Shown piece by piece: positions 31,145 through 42,734 of a stretch of 62,000 nt of DNA. The number at the start of each line of letters is the position of its first letter. Position 1 is the stretch's first letter. A program made the translations under genes and the position numbers. A model generated the notes under the pieces. It was not told the origin of the DNA. It was given only the letters and a program-made list of their open reading frames with translations, and did not search any database. The stretch lies in contig JBBHKE010001613.1 in assembly GCA_037447655.1 (NCBI GenBank), positions 1-62,000 of the forward strand. Reading direction: 5' to 3'. The stretch comes from Zygnema cylindricum (Eukaryota > Streptophyta > Zygnematophyceae > Zygnematales > Zygnemataceae).

Positions 31145-32150
31145 TGCAATTTTGTGTCCACGAGTGGACTACAAAATTCAAGAAGCCTCTAGATAGTTAT
31201 TAACTAACCCACTTCCAATGGCAACCACTGCTACCCAAGCAGACAAGCAAACAATCTTACTGCACCCCTGTGTATCCTGGATTCCCCTGAGTCCGTAGGA
31301 AAAAGAATCTGAGAAAACGCCCAGCCAGGCGATAAGTTATGATCTGGCAAAAAGGCCCATTTTATACAAAGCTCTCTTAGGGAGAGGTGACTACCTACCA
31401 AATTTCCTAAGTCCTAAACCCCTCTCACAGCCCCTATCTACTCAAGTACGAACCAATCATATGACAGTAAAGTACAGAAAGGTTCTACGACCGATGTCCT
31501 TTCTGTACGGCATGTGTACGACAAGTCCACTAAGTGAACGCTTCTCACTTTTCAACTCGTCCGTTCATTCCTTAGAATTCCCACGACCGAATGTCATCCT
31601 TCCACGAGGCGCCAAGTCATGCCAGGTCCATAAAAGCCAAAGTGACCATTCCGCGATCTCGACGATGATATGTGCCGTCGGATTAAATCTGACATTAAAT
31701 TTTGACCGTCGAAACAAATGTCCGATTCATTTGTTTCGTGCGAAATGACGTCCGCACTAAACTTTAACAGGTTCTATGTTCCTTCGTTCGAATTCCCATT
31801 AATTGATTTCAATACCATACAACATTTTAAATACATATCGAACCCTATATCTCCTAACGGACTTCTACGACAGAGTGGTTAGAGCCAACAACTACCCCAC
31901 GCTCTGCTGGTCGGAAGTTCGAGTCTTGTCGGACTCAACCTTTTGTTGAGAGTGACTTAAGTCACTCTTTAGTCTTGCCTGATGAGCTAGGACACCTATG
32001 GCTCAACTACTCTCTCTATCCCTCAGTGACTATAACAAGCATGGTGGGTAGAGAGAGGAGGTGGAGGCAAGCTGTTTGCCTTTTTCTTTTCCTTTTTGTA
32101 TTGAACTATTTAGACCTAGAAAATACCACATTTTTCTCATAATTTCAACA
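31145..32150 (-). repeat. Element C 3' LTR
   Basis: On the plus strand it runs TGCAATTTTGTG...ATTTCAACA. It contains the tRNA-like segment at 31866-31935. Confidence 0.93.
31866..31935 (+). other. tRNA-like segment antisense to element C (3' LTR)
   Basis: The best example in the window. The plus strand has GACAGAGTGGTTAGAGCC, close to a Pol III A box, and AAGTTCGAGTCTTG, close to a B box, about 40 nt apart. It lies opposite to the element's transcription. Confidence 0.65.
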
Positions 32151-32852
32151 CTCCCCTTATTTTCTAGTCTAACTTTAAGTTCAGTTTTAACCCACACTTA
32201 TCTTTGCAATATTTTAACTTGGGAGAAGGCACCGGTTTTGTCATCATATTTGCCACCATTTTCTCATCAGATCTATATACAAGATTCGCAATCTTATTCT
32301 CAACTTTTTCTCTTACAAAACTCAATCTTATGCCTATATGTTTAGTCTTAAAATGATGTTTTCGATTAGCTGCAATTGTAATGGGAGCTTGATTATCACA
32401 AAACACTTCATGCACTCCCTCCTTCATATACCCCAGTTCTTGCAACAAGGACTTGACCCACATCAACTCTTTCACAGCAGAACAAAGGGCCATGTACCCA
32501 ACCTCCACAGTAGAAAAGCAGCCACCTTTTGTTGCTTACTGCTCCAACAGCAAGCACTTTCCCAAACATATTACACATACCCAGATTTGCATCTTCTCAT
32601 AGGTGTGTCCCCATAACTGGCATCACTCGAAGTAGTGATGTCAATTTGCTCCCCTCCCAAATGCAACAATAACTCTCTAGTTCCAACCAGATATCTCATG
32701 ACTCTCTTGGCTGCCTCCCAATCTCTCTTCCTAGAATCATTAAGACTCCTACTGATTACTTTCAGTCGTAAATAGATTAAACTTCTTAATGACTGTCTAT
32801 GGGAATAGGTGCCGTGGTCATGGGCATTTAGAGTCCGCCGATCACTCCCCAC

Positions 32853-33415
32853 TAAGTCACACTTGCACCATTTGGATATTCACCTCGGAGGGCGGGGATC
32901 ACTAATTGGACCAAGCCGAGCCATTAGTAGATATGACAGAAAGCAAACCGAAACCTGGGTATAGTGTAAGATATGTAACTCCAAATGAAAGAGGTCTTTC
33001 AACCATACAAACATGGACCTTAAGCAAATCAAAGACAATAGAGCACAAAACACCTTAAACTGCAGACAGTGCTCACATTTCCTTAACCCTTGTGTAGTAT
33101 GTATATTCTGTAGCAAACTGATCATTCCTAATTGAATTAAATACTCTAAAGATCCTCAAAATATCTAAAACGTATGTACAAGTACTGACAAAAATCTAAG
33201 TGATTGGACCAGAATTGTCCACTAACAATATCTATTCCCTAAAAATCCGGGTGATTCTCATCACGTCCACATTCATTGGCGGCCCTACACACTAATTTAC
33301 TTAAAGATAACTATTTGTGTTGATACTACAAAAAATCCACACTAAATTTGGTCAATGTTGAACAGTTGGTATTCCAAAAATATTCTAAGTCCTAGACTCA
33401 AATTTCTAAGACTTA
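32853..33415. other. Insertion inside element C RT/RNase H region
   Basis: Relative to element B, about 560-600 bp of unrelated AT-rich DNA lies between the RT end (...REFMKSIL near 33430) and the RNase H side (...VISRSLND near 32750). No TIRs, LTR ends or coding domain recognised. Confidence 0.5.
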
Positions 33416-36400
33416 CTAAAGCTTACTTTTCAATATAGACTTCATAAACTCTCTCTCCTCTAGACTCATGTGATCATCTAAGATCATCACTCCTCCTACA
33501 CTCCCATCACTTACTTTTTTCAAGTGTATGGGAGTGGAACAACTGTTAGCATTTTCCATCTGGAATTTCTCAAGCATATTACCTATTGCTTCTTTCTGAG
33601 TAAGTTTGATAATCTTCTTTGCCCTATCTCTCTCCATTTGAATCCCCAAAATATATCTTGCCTCCCTTGAATCCTTCATATCAAATCTGCTTCTAAGATC
33701 TTTCTTTAACTTATTGATTTTTTCTAGAGATTTACTCAACAAAAGTAGATCATCCACATAAATTGCAATATAAATAACACCATTTTCATCTTCAAACATA
33801 TAGACAGAATGGTCAGAGCTGATCCTGATATATCCCAGACCGGTGAGAAACTCATCTAGTTTCTTATTCCTTGTCGGGGAGGCACTTTACAGATAAGGAC
33901 TTTATGAGCATGCAAACTTTGCTCTCTTCTCTTTCCTCCACGAACCCCTCGGGTTGCCTCATGAAAAATTCTTCCTCTAACTCACCATTAAGAAAAGCGG
34001 TCTTAATGTCCATCTAGTGTATTTCCATGTCTTCCGATGCTGCCAGACTGAGGAGAATCCTTACTAATGGGAACCGAACAACTGGAGCTAAGGTCTCCTC
34101 ATAGTCAATCCCCTCCTTTTGGGTGAACCTCTTCGCTACGAATCGAGCCTTATATCTCTCAATGGTATTATCTGGGTTCAATTTTAGTTTAAATACCCAT
34201 TTACACCCAATATGTTTTTTGTCTGGAGGATAATCCGCTAGTTCCCAAGTATTTGATTCTATGATGGAGGCCATCTCATCATTTATGGCTCTAATCCATC
34301 TTTCTTTCTCTGGACTATTCATTCCCTCCGAGTAAGAATGAGGCTCATCTAGGTGAGATGGCTTAGTTACCTTATGAGTGGCTTGTTTTTCATGTATCTT
34401 TTTGCTGCTCCTTCTCCCTCCCTCAAACTCCGAAGCTGGAATGGATGGAAGTCTTGAATTTCCCCTCACTGTCTCATCGGCTCCCCTGTCCATGGAAGCC
34501 GGTTTTGGTCCCACTTCTTCTATCTCCTCAAAGTCCATAGGAGTATGTGAGGTTTCAGGTGAGTCTTCTATATCTCGTTTCTCCCTTGAGTGTTCAATCA
34601 CGGTTTCACTCATGTCCCTTTTGGTAACGACCAAGTTCTCCTCATATTTGGACTCAAATCTGATTCTTTTCTTATTTCTATATTTGAAGGGGTCAAATGA
34701 CTTCCCTTCATCCATGACAACTAGGTGTTTGACCAGAATGGTATCTTTCTTTGCTATGTCATAAACTCTATACCCCTTAACATCCTCATCATATCCCACA
34801 AAGTATCTAGGTTTTCCCTTAGCATCTAGCTTCCAGTTTTTCTTATCCATGTCAAGACTGTAAACTTGGCTACCAAATATTTTAAGGTGAGAGACATCTG
34901 GTTTACTTCCAACCCATCTCTCATAAGGTGTCACTCCCTTTACAGCTGAGGTAAGAACTCCATTTTTAATGTAGTTGGCACAGTTCATTGCCTCTGCCCA
35001 AAATCTCTTTCCTATTTTCTTGTCGGCCAACTTACTGCATGCACTATCTCCTAGTGTCCGATTCAACCTCTCAGCTACCCCATTTTGTTCCGAGTTATAT
35101 GGTACAATATTTTGGTGCTGCACTTCCTCATTTGTTAGATATTCCTCAAACTGGTTAGAGGTATATTCCCCCCCATTATCACTCCTTATTCTCTTAATGG
35201 GGATGTCATGCAACTTCTCACACCAGGCTTTATATTATTTGAAGTAAAATGATGTTTCAGACTTTGTTTTTAGGAAATACAATCTAGAGTATCTGAACCA
35301 GTCATCGGTTATTGTCATCATAAACCTCTTTCCTCCAATCGAAGGTACTTTTGCAGGTCCCCAAATATCTGTGTGGACCAAATCTAAAACCTTCTCACCT
35401 CTATATGTGGCGGCTTTGGGAAAAGGAAGTCTGTGAGCCTTACCTTGAGCACAGCCACTGCAATCATCCATCATTTCATTATCCCCAAACTGAATGCCTT
35501 CTTCTACCCCAATCTTTTACAATTCCCTCAACTTATCAAAATGCACATGCCCCAACCGCTAATGCTAAATCATCAACTTAGGAACACCAACATAGTAAGC
35601 ATTATTCTTTTCATTACTCAGGTTAAGCCTAAACATTCCTTGGCTACCCTTATCTGCCATGAAGTAAACTTCATCCCCATACTTTGCTGTAAAGACTCCC
35701 TTTCTAGTGAAGGTATCAAACTCCTTGTCATCTAACACAAACGTAGAGACATGATTTTTACTCAGTTTACGAATGTAGAGTACATCTGAGAATGTAAGTA
35801 TAAAAGTCTTACCCTCCACTAAGACTTTCAGATCTACTGACCCTACTAGATCTGTAGTAACCACTCTCCCATCCCTATACTCTATCTCTACAACAGGGAT
35901 CTTTTTTAGCTTAGTGAAGAGTTCCTTATCACGGCACATATGCATAGATGCACCTGAGTAAATGATCCACCCTTATTGCGGCGCTTCCTGAATTGCTCCA
36001 AGGGCACACTTCTATCTCCGAGGGATCTCCTTTTTCTCCAGACTCTCGTCAAGAAGAAGCTCCCCATCCTCCTCCGAGGACTCGTCCTTGGTTTCTCCTG
36101 TCACTTTTGTGACCACAAGTGCATGTTTCTGTAAGAATACCCTCCACGATTCTCTTGGAGACTCAGCTCCGACAGCTTGACACAATCTGCTATAAAGTGT
36201 CCCATTTTTTGCAAAAATGAAAAAGACCCTTTGGGGGGCTCTCTCCTCCAGAGTGATTTCTTTCCCCTTTGTACGGTTTCTTTGGGTCCTCTCCCCATCG
36301 GTTCCCTCCTGCTGCTACAGCTTGAATGCTCTTCCTCCTCTTCTAATCTCCATTGTGTTTTCCTACACAAGTATCATCCGGACCACTGTGTTCCATTTCA

Positions 36401-37058
36401 TGAACTATCAGATATTTCTTGTACTCGGTACATTATTTTTTCGTACTCATCGGGTAGCTTCATGATAAGAGTCTTGACTTTCATTTTCATTGTACCTGTC
36501 CAACCGGCACTTTTCATCTCCATATACAAACAAAAAAGATCATTACAGTAATCTAATATCTTTCCTCCTTTGTAAGTGTAACTCACTAGCTTTAGCTGAG
36601 CCAATTGGAGCTCTAGAATAGTTCGATCTCTATAGATCACCACCAAACTCACCCACAACTCCTCGGCCTTGTAAATGTGAAGATGAGAGGTGGCCAAAGC
36701 TTGAGTGAGGTGCCTCAGAATGAAGTTCTTGGCAGCCATGTTTACATCCTCCCACATTTGAGTATTGTTCTCTGCGGTCTTCACGGTCCCTGCTCCCGGT
36801 ACTGTGGCAATAGGAGTGAGGGGTGTCTCCTTCTCTTTCCCCTTTTCGGACACACTGCTGTCCCCATCATCTGCCTCCTCCGCCGAGGCAGCCGTTGCTG
36901 CAGGAAACCTTACTCCTCCAAATCCTAGTGGGGTTCTTGAAGGTGGACGTTTCACTTGTCCACTGACGATACCCCAGTATCGTTTTTCGCACAAAGCTCC
37001 CATCATCATGGCTTCCCAATAGATGAACCGAGATCCATTGAAGGTGGGCACCCTAGAG

Positions 37059-37073
37059 GGTGGGCCCATAACT
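37059..37073 (-). promoter_or_regulatory. Element C primer-binding site
   Basis: The minus strand reads AGTTATGGGCCCACC, one mismatch (first base) from the tRNA-iMet anticodon-arm complement seen in A and B. It is in frame with gag (V-M-G-P). Confidence 0.8.
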
Positions 37074-38074
37074 TGCAATTTTGTGTCCTCCATTGGACTA
37101 GAGAATTCAGGATGCCTCTAGATAGTTTTTAGCTAACCCACTTCCAATGGCAACCATTGCTACCAAAACAGACAAGGAAATAATCTATTAACACCCTTGT
37201 GGAGCTTGGACTCCCTTAAGTCCGTGGGAAAAAGAATCTCTGAGAACGCCCAACCAGGCGATAAGTTATGATTTGGCAAAAAGGCCCAGTTTATACAAAG
37301 CTCTCTTAGAGAGAGGTGACAACCTACCAAATTTCCTAGGTCCTAAACCCCTCTCACAGCCCCTATTTATTGAAGTACGAACCAATCATATGACTGTAAT
37401 GTACAGAAAAGTACTACGGCCGATGTCCTTTCTGAACGGCATGTGTACAACAATGCCACTGAGTGAACGCGTGTCACTTTTCAACTCGTCTGTACATTCC
37501 TTGGAATTCCCACGACCGAATGTCATCATTCCACGCGGCGCCAAGTCATGCCACGCCCATAAAAGCCAAAGTGACCATTTCGCGATCTCGGCGATGATAT
37601 GTGCCGTCGAATTAAATCCGATATTAAAATGTCGACCGTCGAAACAAATGTCCAATTCATTTGTTTTGTGCGAAATGATGTCTGCACTAAACTTTAGCAA
37701 GTTCTATGTTCTTTCGTTCAAATTCCATTTAATCGATTGCAGTACCATACAACAGTTTAAATACATATCGAACCCTATATCTCCTAACGGACTTCTACGA
37801 CAGACTGGTTAGAGGCTACGCTGCGCTCTATCGGTCGAACGTTCGAGTCCTGACGGACTCAACCTTTTGTTGAGAGTGACTTAAGTCACTCTTTAGTCGT
37901 GCCTGTTGAGTTATGAGAGCCATGGCTCAACCACCCACTCTATCCCTCAGTGACTACAACAAGTATGGTGGGTAGAGAGAGAAGGTGGAGGAAGGTTGTT
38001 TGCCTTTTTCTTTTCCATTTTGTATTGAACTATTTAGACCTACAAAATACCACATAAATCGAATAATTTCAACA
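37074..38074 (-). repeat. Element C 5' LTR
   Basis: Plus-strand TGCAATTTTGTG...ATTTCAACA. It carries the tRNA-like segment at 37796-37856 and the gag ATG at 37093, 20 nt from its inner edge. Leader hairpins persist as CGCC-TGGTTG-GGCG and GGACT-TAAGGG-AGTCC (minus strand). Confidence 0.93.
37796..37856 (+). other. tRNA-like segment antisense to element C (5' LTR)
   Basis: CAGACTGGTTAGAGG (A-box-like) and ACGTTCGAGTCCTG (B-box-like, very close to GGTTCGANTCC) about 30 nt apart, opposite to the element. It has diverged internally from the 31866 copy while keeping both boxes. Confidence 0.65.
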
Positions 38075-38079
38075 TTTTA

Positions 38080-39531
38080 CAAAATATAAACTCCTTTGCT
38101 TTTTCAGTGAACGATTTGGGTCGTCAAACCGCTTATAAGTTGTTGATAGTTCTCGAAGATGACCGTCCGATATTTAAACTGAAACATCGTCTGTCAAAAA
38201 CTGAATGGGAAATGGTAGACAAGCCATGTGATGAACAGGAGGAAGCTGGCCTAATCTATCAGTCAGACTCCACATTTGCAGTTCCCATCATCATGCCTCG
38301 GAAAAAGGATTTTCAGGTTAATTTTACTGAACGTCGAATGTGTGGTCATTATCGTGAACTAAATTCTAAGACCGTTCAAGATCGTCATCCCATGCCCCTA
38401 GCCGAGGAAACATTTGACCACATACACAAGGCGAATTATTTTAGTATCCTTGACCTCCGTCAAGGATTCAATCAAATTGAGACTGAGGAAAAAGACCGAC
38501 ATAATACTGCCTTTTGGGGTAGTGACGGCCGATGGGAATCGGCCGTAATGCCATTCAGACTGAAAAACGCTCTAGCGGTATTTCAAAAAGTCGTGTTCTC
38601 GGTTCTCAGAGGTTGTAAGTTTGCTAGATGTTACATCGATGACCTCATCATTGTCTCTGCTACTATCGAAGAGCAGCAACTCACATCGAATTGGTATTGA
38701 CTGAGTTTAAAAAGGTCAAATTAAAGTGTCATCCAGCGAAATGCACCTTTGGAGCCGAGGGAGTACCTTACCTCGACCATTTTATTTCGGCTGAGGGGAT
38801 CACTCCTCTCGAAAAAAAGGTTGAGCCAATCAGTAAATTGCCGACTCCCGCAGACCTCACAAGCCTGCAAGCCTTTCTCAGACTTGCTAATAATTATCGC
38901 AGGTTCGTATCTAATTTCAGTACCATCTCATCTCCTTTAAACGACCTTCTCAAGAAAGAATTGGCCTTCATATGGGGTCCTGATCAGAGTTCCGCATTTC
39001 AAAAATTAAAAAAATTGCTATATCGAGTGCTCCTATTCTCCGTCTCCCAATCACAAACTCTGTTTTGTTCTCCAAACATATTTTGGAAAACTCGGAATCG
39101 CTGCCATTTTGACACAAAGAGAGTTGAGCGGAGAGGAATATGTAGTTGCTTATGCGAGTAGAAGGAATAATCTTGCTGAATCGAAATATAGTAATTACGA
39201 AGGGGAATGTCTACGCTTTAATGCTTCACTCGGCCATTTGTACGAAAGTTTCACACTTCTAACTGACTATCAACCCTTACATTAGCTGATGACTAACGAT
39301 AAGCTTTCCATGAAACTAGCCCGATGGGCTTTAATTTTGCAAGAATATGACGTTGAAATGATTCACCGACCCAGTCTGCTTAGTCTAAACGCGGACGAAT
39401 TTTCCAAAAATCCTTTGCCCCGAACGACAGATAACGGAGTTCGACAGGATTTTGACGACGATAATGTTCCAGTCATGTCAGTGGGTTCTTATCTTACATA
39501 CTCTCTGGCCTCTATTCGGAACCCTCGTTAA
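38080..39531 (+). pseudogene. G2 reverse transcriptase and RNase H (Ty3/gypsy)
   Basis: RT motifs include FAVPIIMPRKKDF, RMCGHYRELNSKTV, HPMPLAEETF, FSILDLRQGFNQIE and the catalytic box CYIDDLIIVS at about 38632-38658. The connection continues in another frame (38691-39161: PAKCTFGAEGVPYL, LPTPADLTSLQAFLRLANNYRRF), then RNase H sequence ends LARWALILQEYDVEMIHRP (39289-39531). At least two frameshifts. The family is clearly gypsy by sequence and order. Confidence 0.9.
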
Positions 39532-40803
39532 GCCACAGATCCTTAGCGTGATGGGCCTCTCATTCTTTTCCTATCCTCCCAAACCTTTAAGTCTGGCACT
39601 ACCTTTGACGAAGAAGACAGGGTGAAAAAGAGAGCCAAAAATTACCTTTGGCTCAGAGGATCTTTAGTTTGGTTGCTAGAAGACGGAAGCCATAGACACA
39701 TCCCTCGTCCTACCGAGCGGCTTTCTCTAATTGAGCATATTCACATCGAGCTTGGTGACTACGGTACCAAGCGGACGTTAAGCCTTGTTTAGGCAAGGTA
39801 TTGGTGGTCAAGAATGCAAACTGATGTTGCTGCCATTCTACACAAGTGTGCCACCTGCGATTGTATCGAAACTTTTTTCTCTAATCGACAAAATACGCTC
39901 CAACCTCTACCCATTAGGGGTTTATTCTATCGATGGTCGGTTGATCTGGCTGGACCTTTTCCATTCTCACGTAGAGGAAAACAATGCATGATGATTATGA
40001 TCAAAAATTTCACTAAGTGGGTAGAAGTTGTAGCTCCGCCTCACTAGACTGCAAAGCTAACCACCACAACCTTTAAGAAACATGTCTTTATGAGATACGG
40101 TGCCCCAGCGCAGGTCCTTACGGATCAAGGTTTAGAATTTTGGGGAGAATTTCAAGAGATGCTTGATGAGGCTCTCATCGATCATCGTTGTACTAGTCGC
40201 GCTCACCCTCAGGCCGATGGCCTAGCTAAACGGGCAGTCTAGACATTTAAGCGTGCCTTGCGTAACCATTGCTTAGAAAAACACATTTCAGTTTGGGACG
40301 AGTCCCTCGCCTACATTACCATGGGATATCCCATGTCAGTTCAAGCTAGTCTCGCTAGTTTCAGCCTATATTATGTTTTATTTGGGCAACAACCGTTGCT
40401 CGGTCGCAATATTCAGAAAGCTAAAAGCTTTCCGCTTTTGCTGATGTCTGACATTATCTTTTTGGAAAAACTCACTCGTCGTGCTTTGTTTTTTGCCTGT
40501 GAAATGTCCATGGCTTTTGATAATCTGCAGATTGCCCAGCATCAAGACACACTTCGGTTTGCCACCACTCAAAGCGGCAGTTACAAGCCGCAACAGAAGC
40601 GCTATCGAGTGGGAGACTATTTGTATCTTCGCAGGCAATCTTTTTTACACTTTGGACACGGATGTTTCAGCACACATCCTACGAATTATCGAGGTGGATC
40701 TGAACGGAATGTTGGGATTACAAGGAGCAGACACACGGACTTTCCGGGAGCACTATGTAATTATATACTATACTAGAATTGTGCTCTATGTTATTTACCA
40801 GAT
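39532..40803 (+). pseudogene. G2 integrase (Ty3/gypsy)
   Basis: The N-terminal zinc-binding region is degraded: IEHIHIELGDYG has lost the second His, while HKCATC keeps the Cys pair. The catalytic core shows RWSVDLAGPF (first Asp), GAPAQVLTDQGLEFWG (second Asp) and PQADGLAKRAV, where the third acidic residue is replaced by Lys. A TAG follows at about 40240. The C-terminal part has RYRVGDYLYLRRQ and, in a shifted frame, HILRIIEVDLNGMLGLQGAD. A TAG at 40774-40776 separates it in frame from the PHD finger. Confidence 0.85.
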
Positions 40804-41028
40804 TTGTCGCAAGATACATATCCCATGCGGATGCCAATTACGGAGGCGACAGTATGTACCTTTTGTCGTTTGGACGGGGAAACTACCTTGTTACTTTGTG
40901 ATCATTGCAATCAGAGGTTTCACATGGTGTGTTTGACGCCACCATTGTTGGCGGTTCTAGAGTGTCATTGGTTTTGTCACGGATGTCGTAAGCTTTCGGT
41001 CGTGTTGGCCAGCTCCTCTGCCAGCTAA
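40804..41028 (+). pseudogene. PHD finger at the C-terminus of the G2 integrase
   Basis: The module at 40855-40986 has exact C4HC3 spacing: C-x2-C-x10-C-x2-C-x4-H-x2-C-x14-C-x2-C, with Trp two residues before the seventh Cys (HWFCHGC) and LLCDHC/FHMVCLTPP in the middle. PHD fingers typically read histone H3 tails. It is in the same frame as the integrase frame 40258-40776 with a single TAG between, and is followed by a short Ser-rich tail and a stop at 41026. Chromoviral integrases usually end in a chromodomain, so a PHD here would be an alternative chromatin reader. Confidence 0.88.
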
Positions 41029-41043
41029 AGAGCTAGAGGGGGG

Positions 41044-41238
41044 AATAAACCGACCTGACCATAACCAGCTAAGTCGTCGACCTTTCTTTTTATTCCAACT
41101 TGCCAGTTGTTTTATTTATCAATTTTTCACTTTTATGTCTTATTTCATTCACAATAGTTTGTCATCATTTGGGTTTAAGTGGAGCACAGCTGATGATATT
41201 GCATGCATCTTCACGTTATTTAACACATGCACGACAAT
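41044..41238 (+). repeat. G2 3' UTR, first copy
   Basis: AATAAACCGACCTGACC...CACATGCACGACAAT immediately before the 3' LTR. An approximately 90 percent similar copy follows the LTR at 42523-42720. Confidence 0.85.
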
Positions 41239-42521
41239 TGTCATGCTGAATCTCTTCGGCCACCTTCTTTGGTTATATTTAGGTTTTAGGATGGGCGGCC
41301 GCCACACTAATTTGCATTTGGGTGTTATTTGGGTTTTGCTAGTCCGTACATACTTACGTTGGCCGTAATTTCCGCCTACCATAAGTTTGACCGTGCGTAC
41401 ATACCTACGTTGGCCGTAATTTCCTCGGACGACATGTTTGACCATACGGCTTACATTTCTCGTAATTCTCGTTGACGACAACTTGTACTCTACAGCTTAC
41501 TTTTCCCGCATTCTCCGCCGACGACTTACTTACGAATTTGCGACCGTACATATAAATTTATTGTACCTGTATCTCGCGTAATTCTGGCCGACGGCAAATT
41601 TTTCGCTTCGAGCGAAGGAGCATCTCCACCGTCGACGTGGAAATATACGAGTTTCGAAAGGTGACATCTAGACCGTTGACGCGAGTGACAGACAAACCGA
41701 TTGACAGTTATGACCTTGCAACGCGATTAGACTATTTTAAGTCGTGGACCATTTGGAGGTTCATGCGTTCACATGTAGATAGAAAAGGTTTTAATCCGTA
41801 GGTTATAGATTTTGTAACGGAGGGCATAGGATTCCGGCCGCCTATTGGCTGAATCCAAACTAGACGCAAATACTTACATAGCACGCTGTAATCTTATTGG
41901 CTTGTTTTTGCTAGGCGTAGGCCTTGGTTCTTAGTTGATTTTAGATGATTTCATGTACACAATTTTCAAGTGCAGGAATTATGTTTTCAGTATTGAAGAT
42001 TTTCTGCAACTATCCTTTTCTTTGTAAAATTGTCCGGACAGCTTAGAGGCGATTTTTTGCTTTAGCGTGAAGCATCTAGTTTCTATTACATTATCAAGCT
42101 CTTGTAAAGCCTTACATATTAATCCATACGGCTTCGGCCAAGACCTACACGGTTTCCCTTCAACTCTTTTCGCCCGTTTGAGTTTATTTGGATCGCGTCC
42201 TCATAACACAAACTTCTTTTCTCGATCGTGGCTGAACTTTAATTAGTGTGGAAGTTGCATGTTGGGAATATCATTTTGATGTTTTTATTTCTTGTGATTG
42301 TGTATTTATTTCTATTTGGCTTATGCACATCTTTTGAGTTTGGTTATCTCAAACCTCATAAGTGTTTTGCATATTGTCATTTTCAGTTTTTGTTTTCCGT
42401 CTCGGCTATTTCTATTTTGATTTATTCTCTTTAAGTCTAAATTCAGATTGTCTTCGATAGGAAAACTCCTGCGAGGAATATAAACAGACCGTGGGGCCTA
42501 GTGGCCATCCATCGGCTTAGT
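41239..42521 (+). repeat. G2 3' LTR, truncated
   Basis: Aligns with the 5' LTR at 13835-15155 from TGTCATGCTG to GGCTTAGTA. Contains TGGACCATTTGGAGGTTCATG and GAATATAAACAGACCGTGGGG matching the left copy. Ends abruptly at a second copy of the 3' UTR. Confidence 0.85.
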
Positions 42522-42522
42522 A

Positions 42523-42720
42523 AAATAAACCGACCTGACCAAAACCTTCTAAGTCGTCGACCTTTCTCTTTCTTCCACCTTTTCGTTGTTGTATTTATCC
42601 ATTTTTCACTTTTATGTCTTATTTCGTTCACAATAGCTTTTCATCATTTGGGTTTAAGTGGAGCAGAGCTGATGATATTGCATGCAACTTCACGTTATTT
42701 AACACATGCACTACAACACT
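42523..42720 (+). repeat. G2 3' UTR, second copy after the LTR
   Basis: Repeats 41044-41238 but sits downstream of the LTR and stops at the point where an LTR should begin (CACATGCACTACAAC). This suggests an LTR-LTR or template-switch rearrangement. It is joined to element F at about 42735. Confidence 0.8.
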
Positions 42721-42734
42721 TTATACTCTTTAAA

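Larger units (their letters stand above)
32164..37093 (-). pseudogene. Element C gag-pol (copia), multiply disrupted
   Basis: Starts at ATG 37093 inside the LTR (MEDTKLQVMGPPSRVP). The gag core runs to about 36398. The zinc knuckle has lost Cys residues (FSFLQKMGHFIADC near 36215). The protease D-S-G reads YSGASMHM (near 35960), so the catalytic Asp is gone. GAG-pre-integrase has CSGCAQGKAH. Integrase has IRSDNGGEYTSNQ and QNGVAERLN. RT has TAG at 34014-34016 just before MDIKTAF and YVDDLLLL near 33740. RNase H (32164-32852) ends TKPVPSPKL. Close homologue of the intact element B protein but certainly non-functional. Confidence 0.9.
31145..38074 (-). mobile_element. Copia-type element C (A/B family), full length, inactive
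   Basis: LTRs at 31145-32150 (3') and 37074-38074 (5') of about 1.0 kb, with perfect TSD TTTTA at 31140-31144 and 38075-38079. The purine tract AATAAGGGGAG abuts the 3' LTR. Gag-pol on the minus strand carries several stops and frameshifts and a roughly 600-bp insertion (about 32853-33415). It is inserted in the G2 pol, which reads through again after 38080. Confidence 0.95.
13835..42521 (+). mobile_element. Ty3/gypsy element G2 encoding DNA methyltransferase and PHD finger (nested, inactive)
   Basis: Left LTR from 13835 and right LTR from 41239 align over about 1.3 kb (both start TGTCATG(T/C)TG and share ...GTGGCCATCCATCGGCTTAGTA). Internal order after removing element A (15728-26755) and element C (31145-38074) is leader, gag, protease, C5 methyltransferase, RT, RNase H, integrase, PHD finger, 3' UTR. 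RT-RH-IN order defines Ty3/gypsy. The element is inserted in the gag of an older relative (G1). Stops and frameshifts occur in every domain. The right end is rearranged: LTR similarity stops at 42521 and a second copy of the 3' UTR follows. Confidence 0.88.

Noticed and set aside
31866-31935. A genuine host tRNA gene
   Set aside because: The T-arm does not pair well, the acceptor stem is weak, and copies occur at the same place in every LTR of the family. It is therefore treated as an LTR module.
13835-42521. A 5-bp TSD for G2 (ATCAA before 13835)
   Set aside because: The right LTR end is truncated or rearranged, so the matching copy cannot be found.
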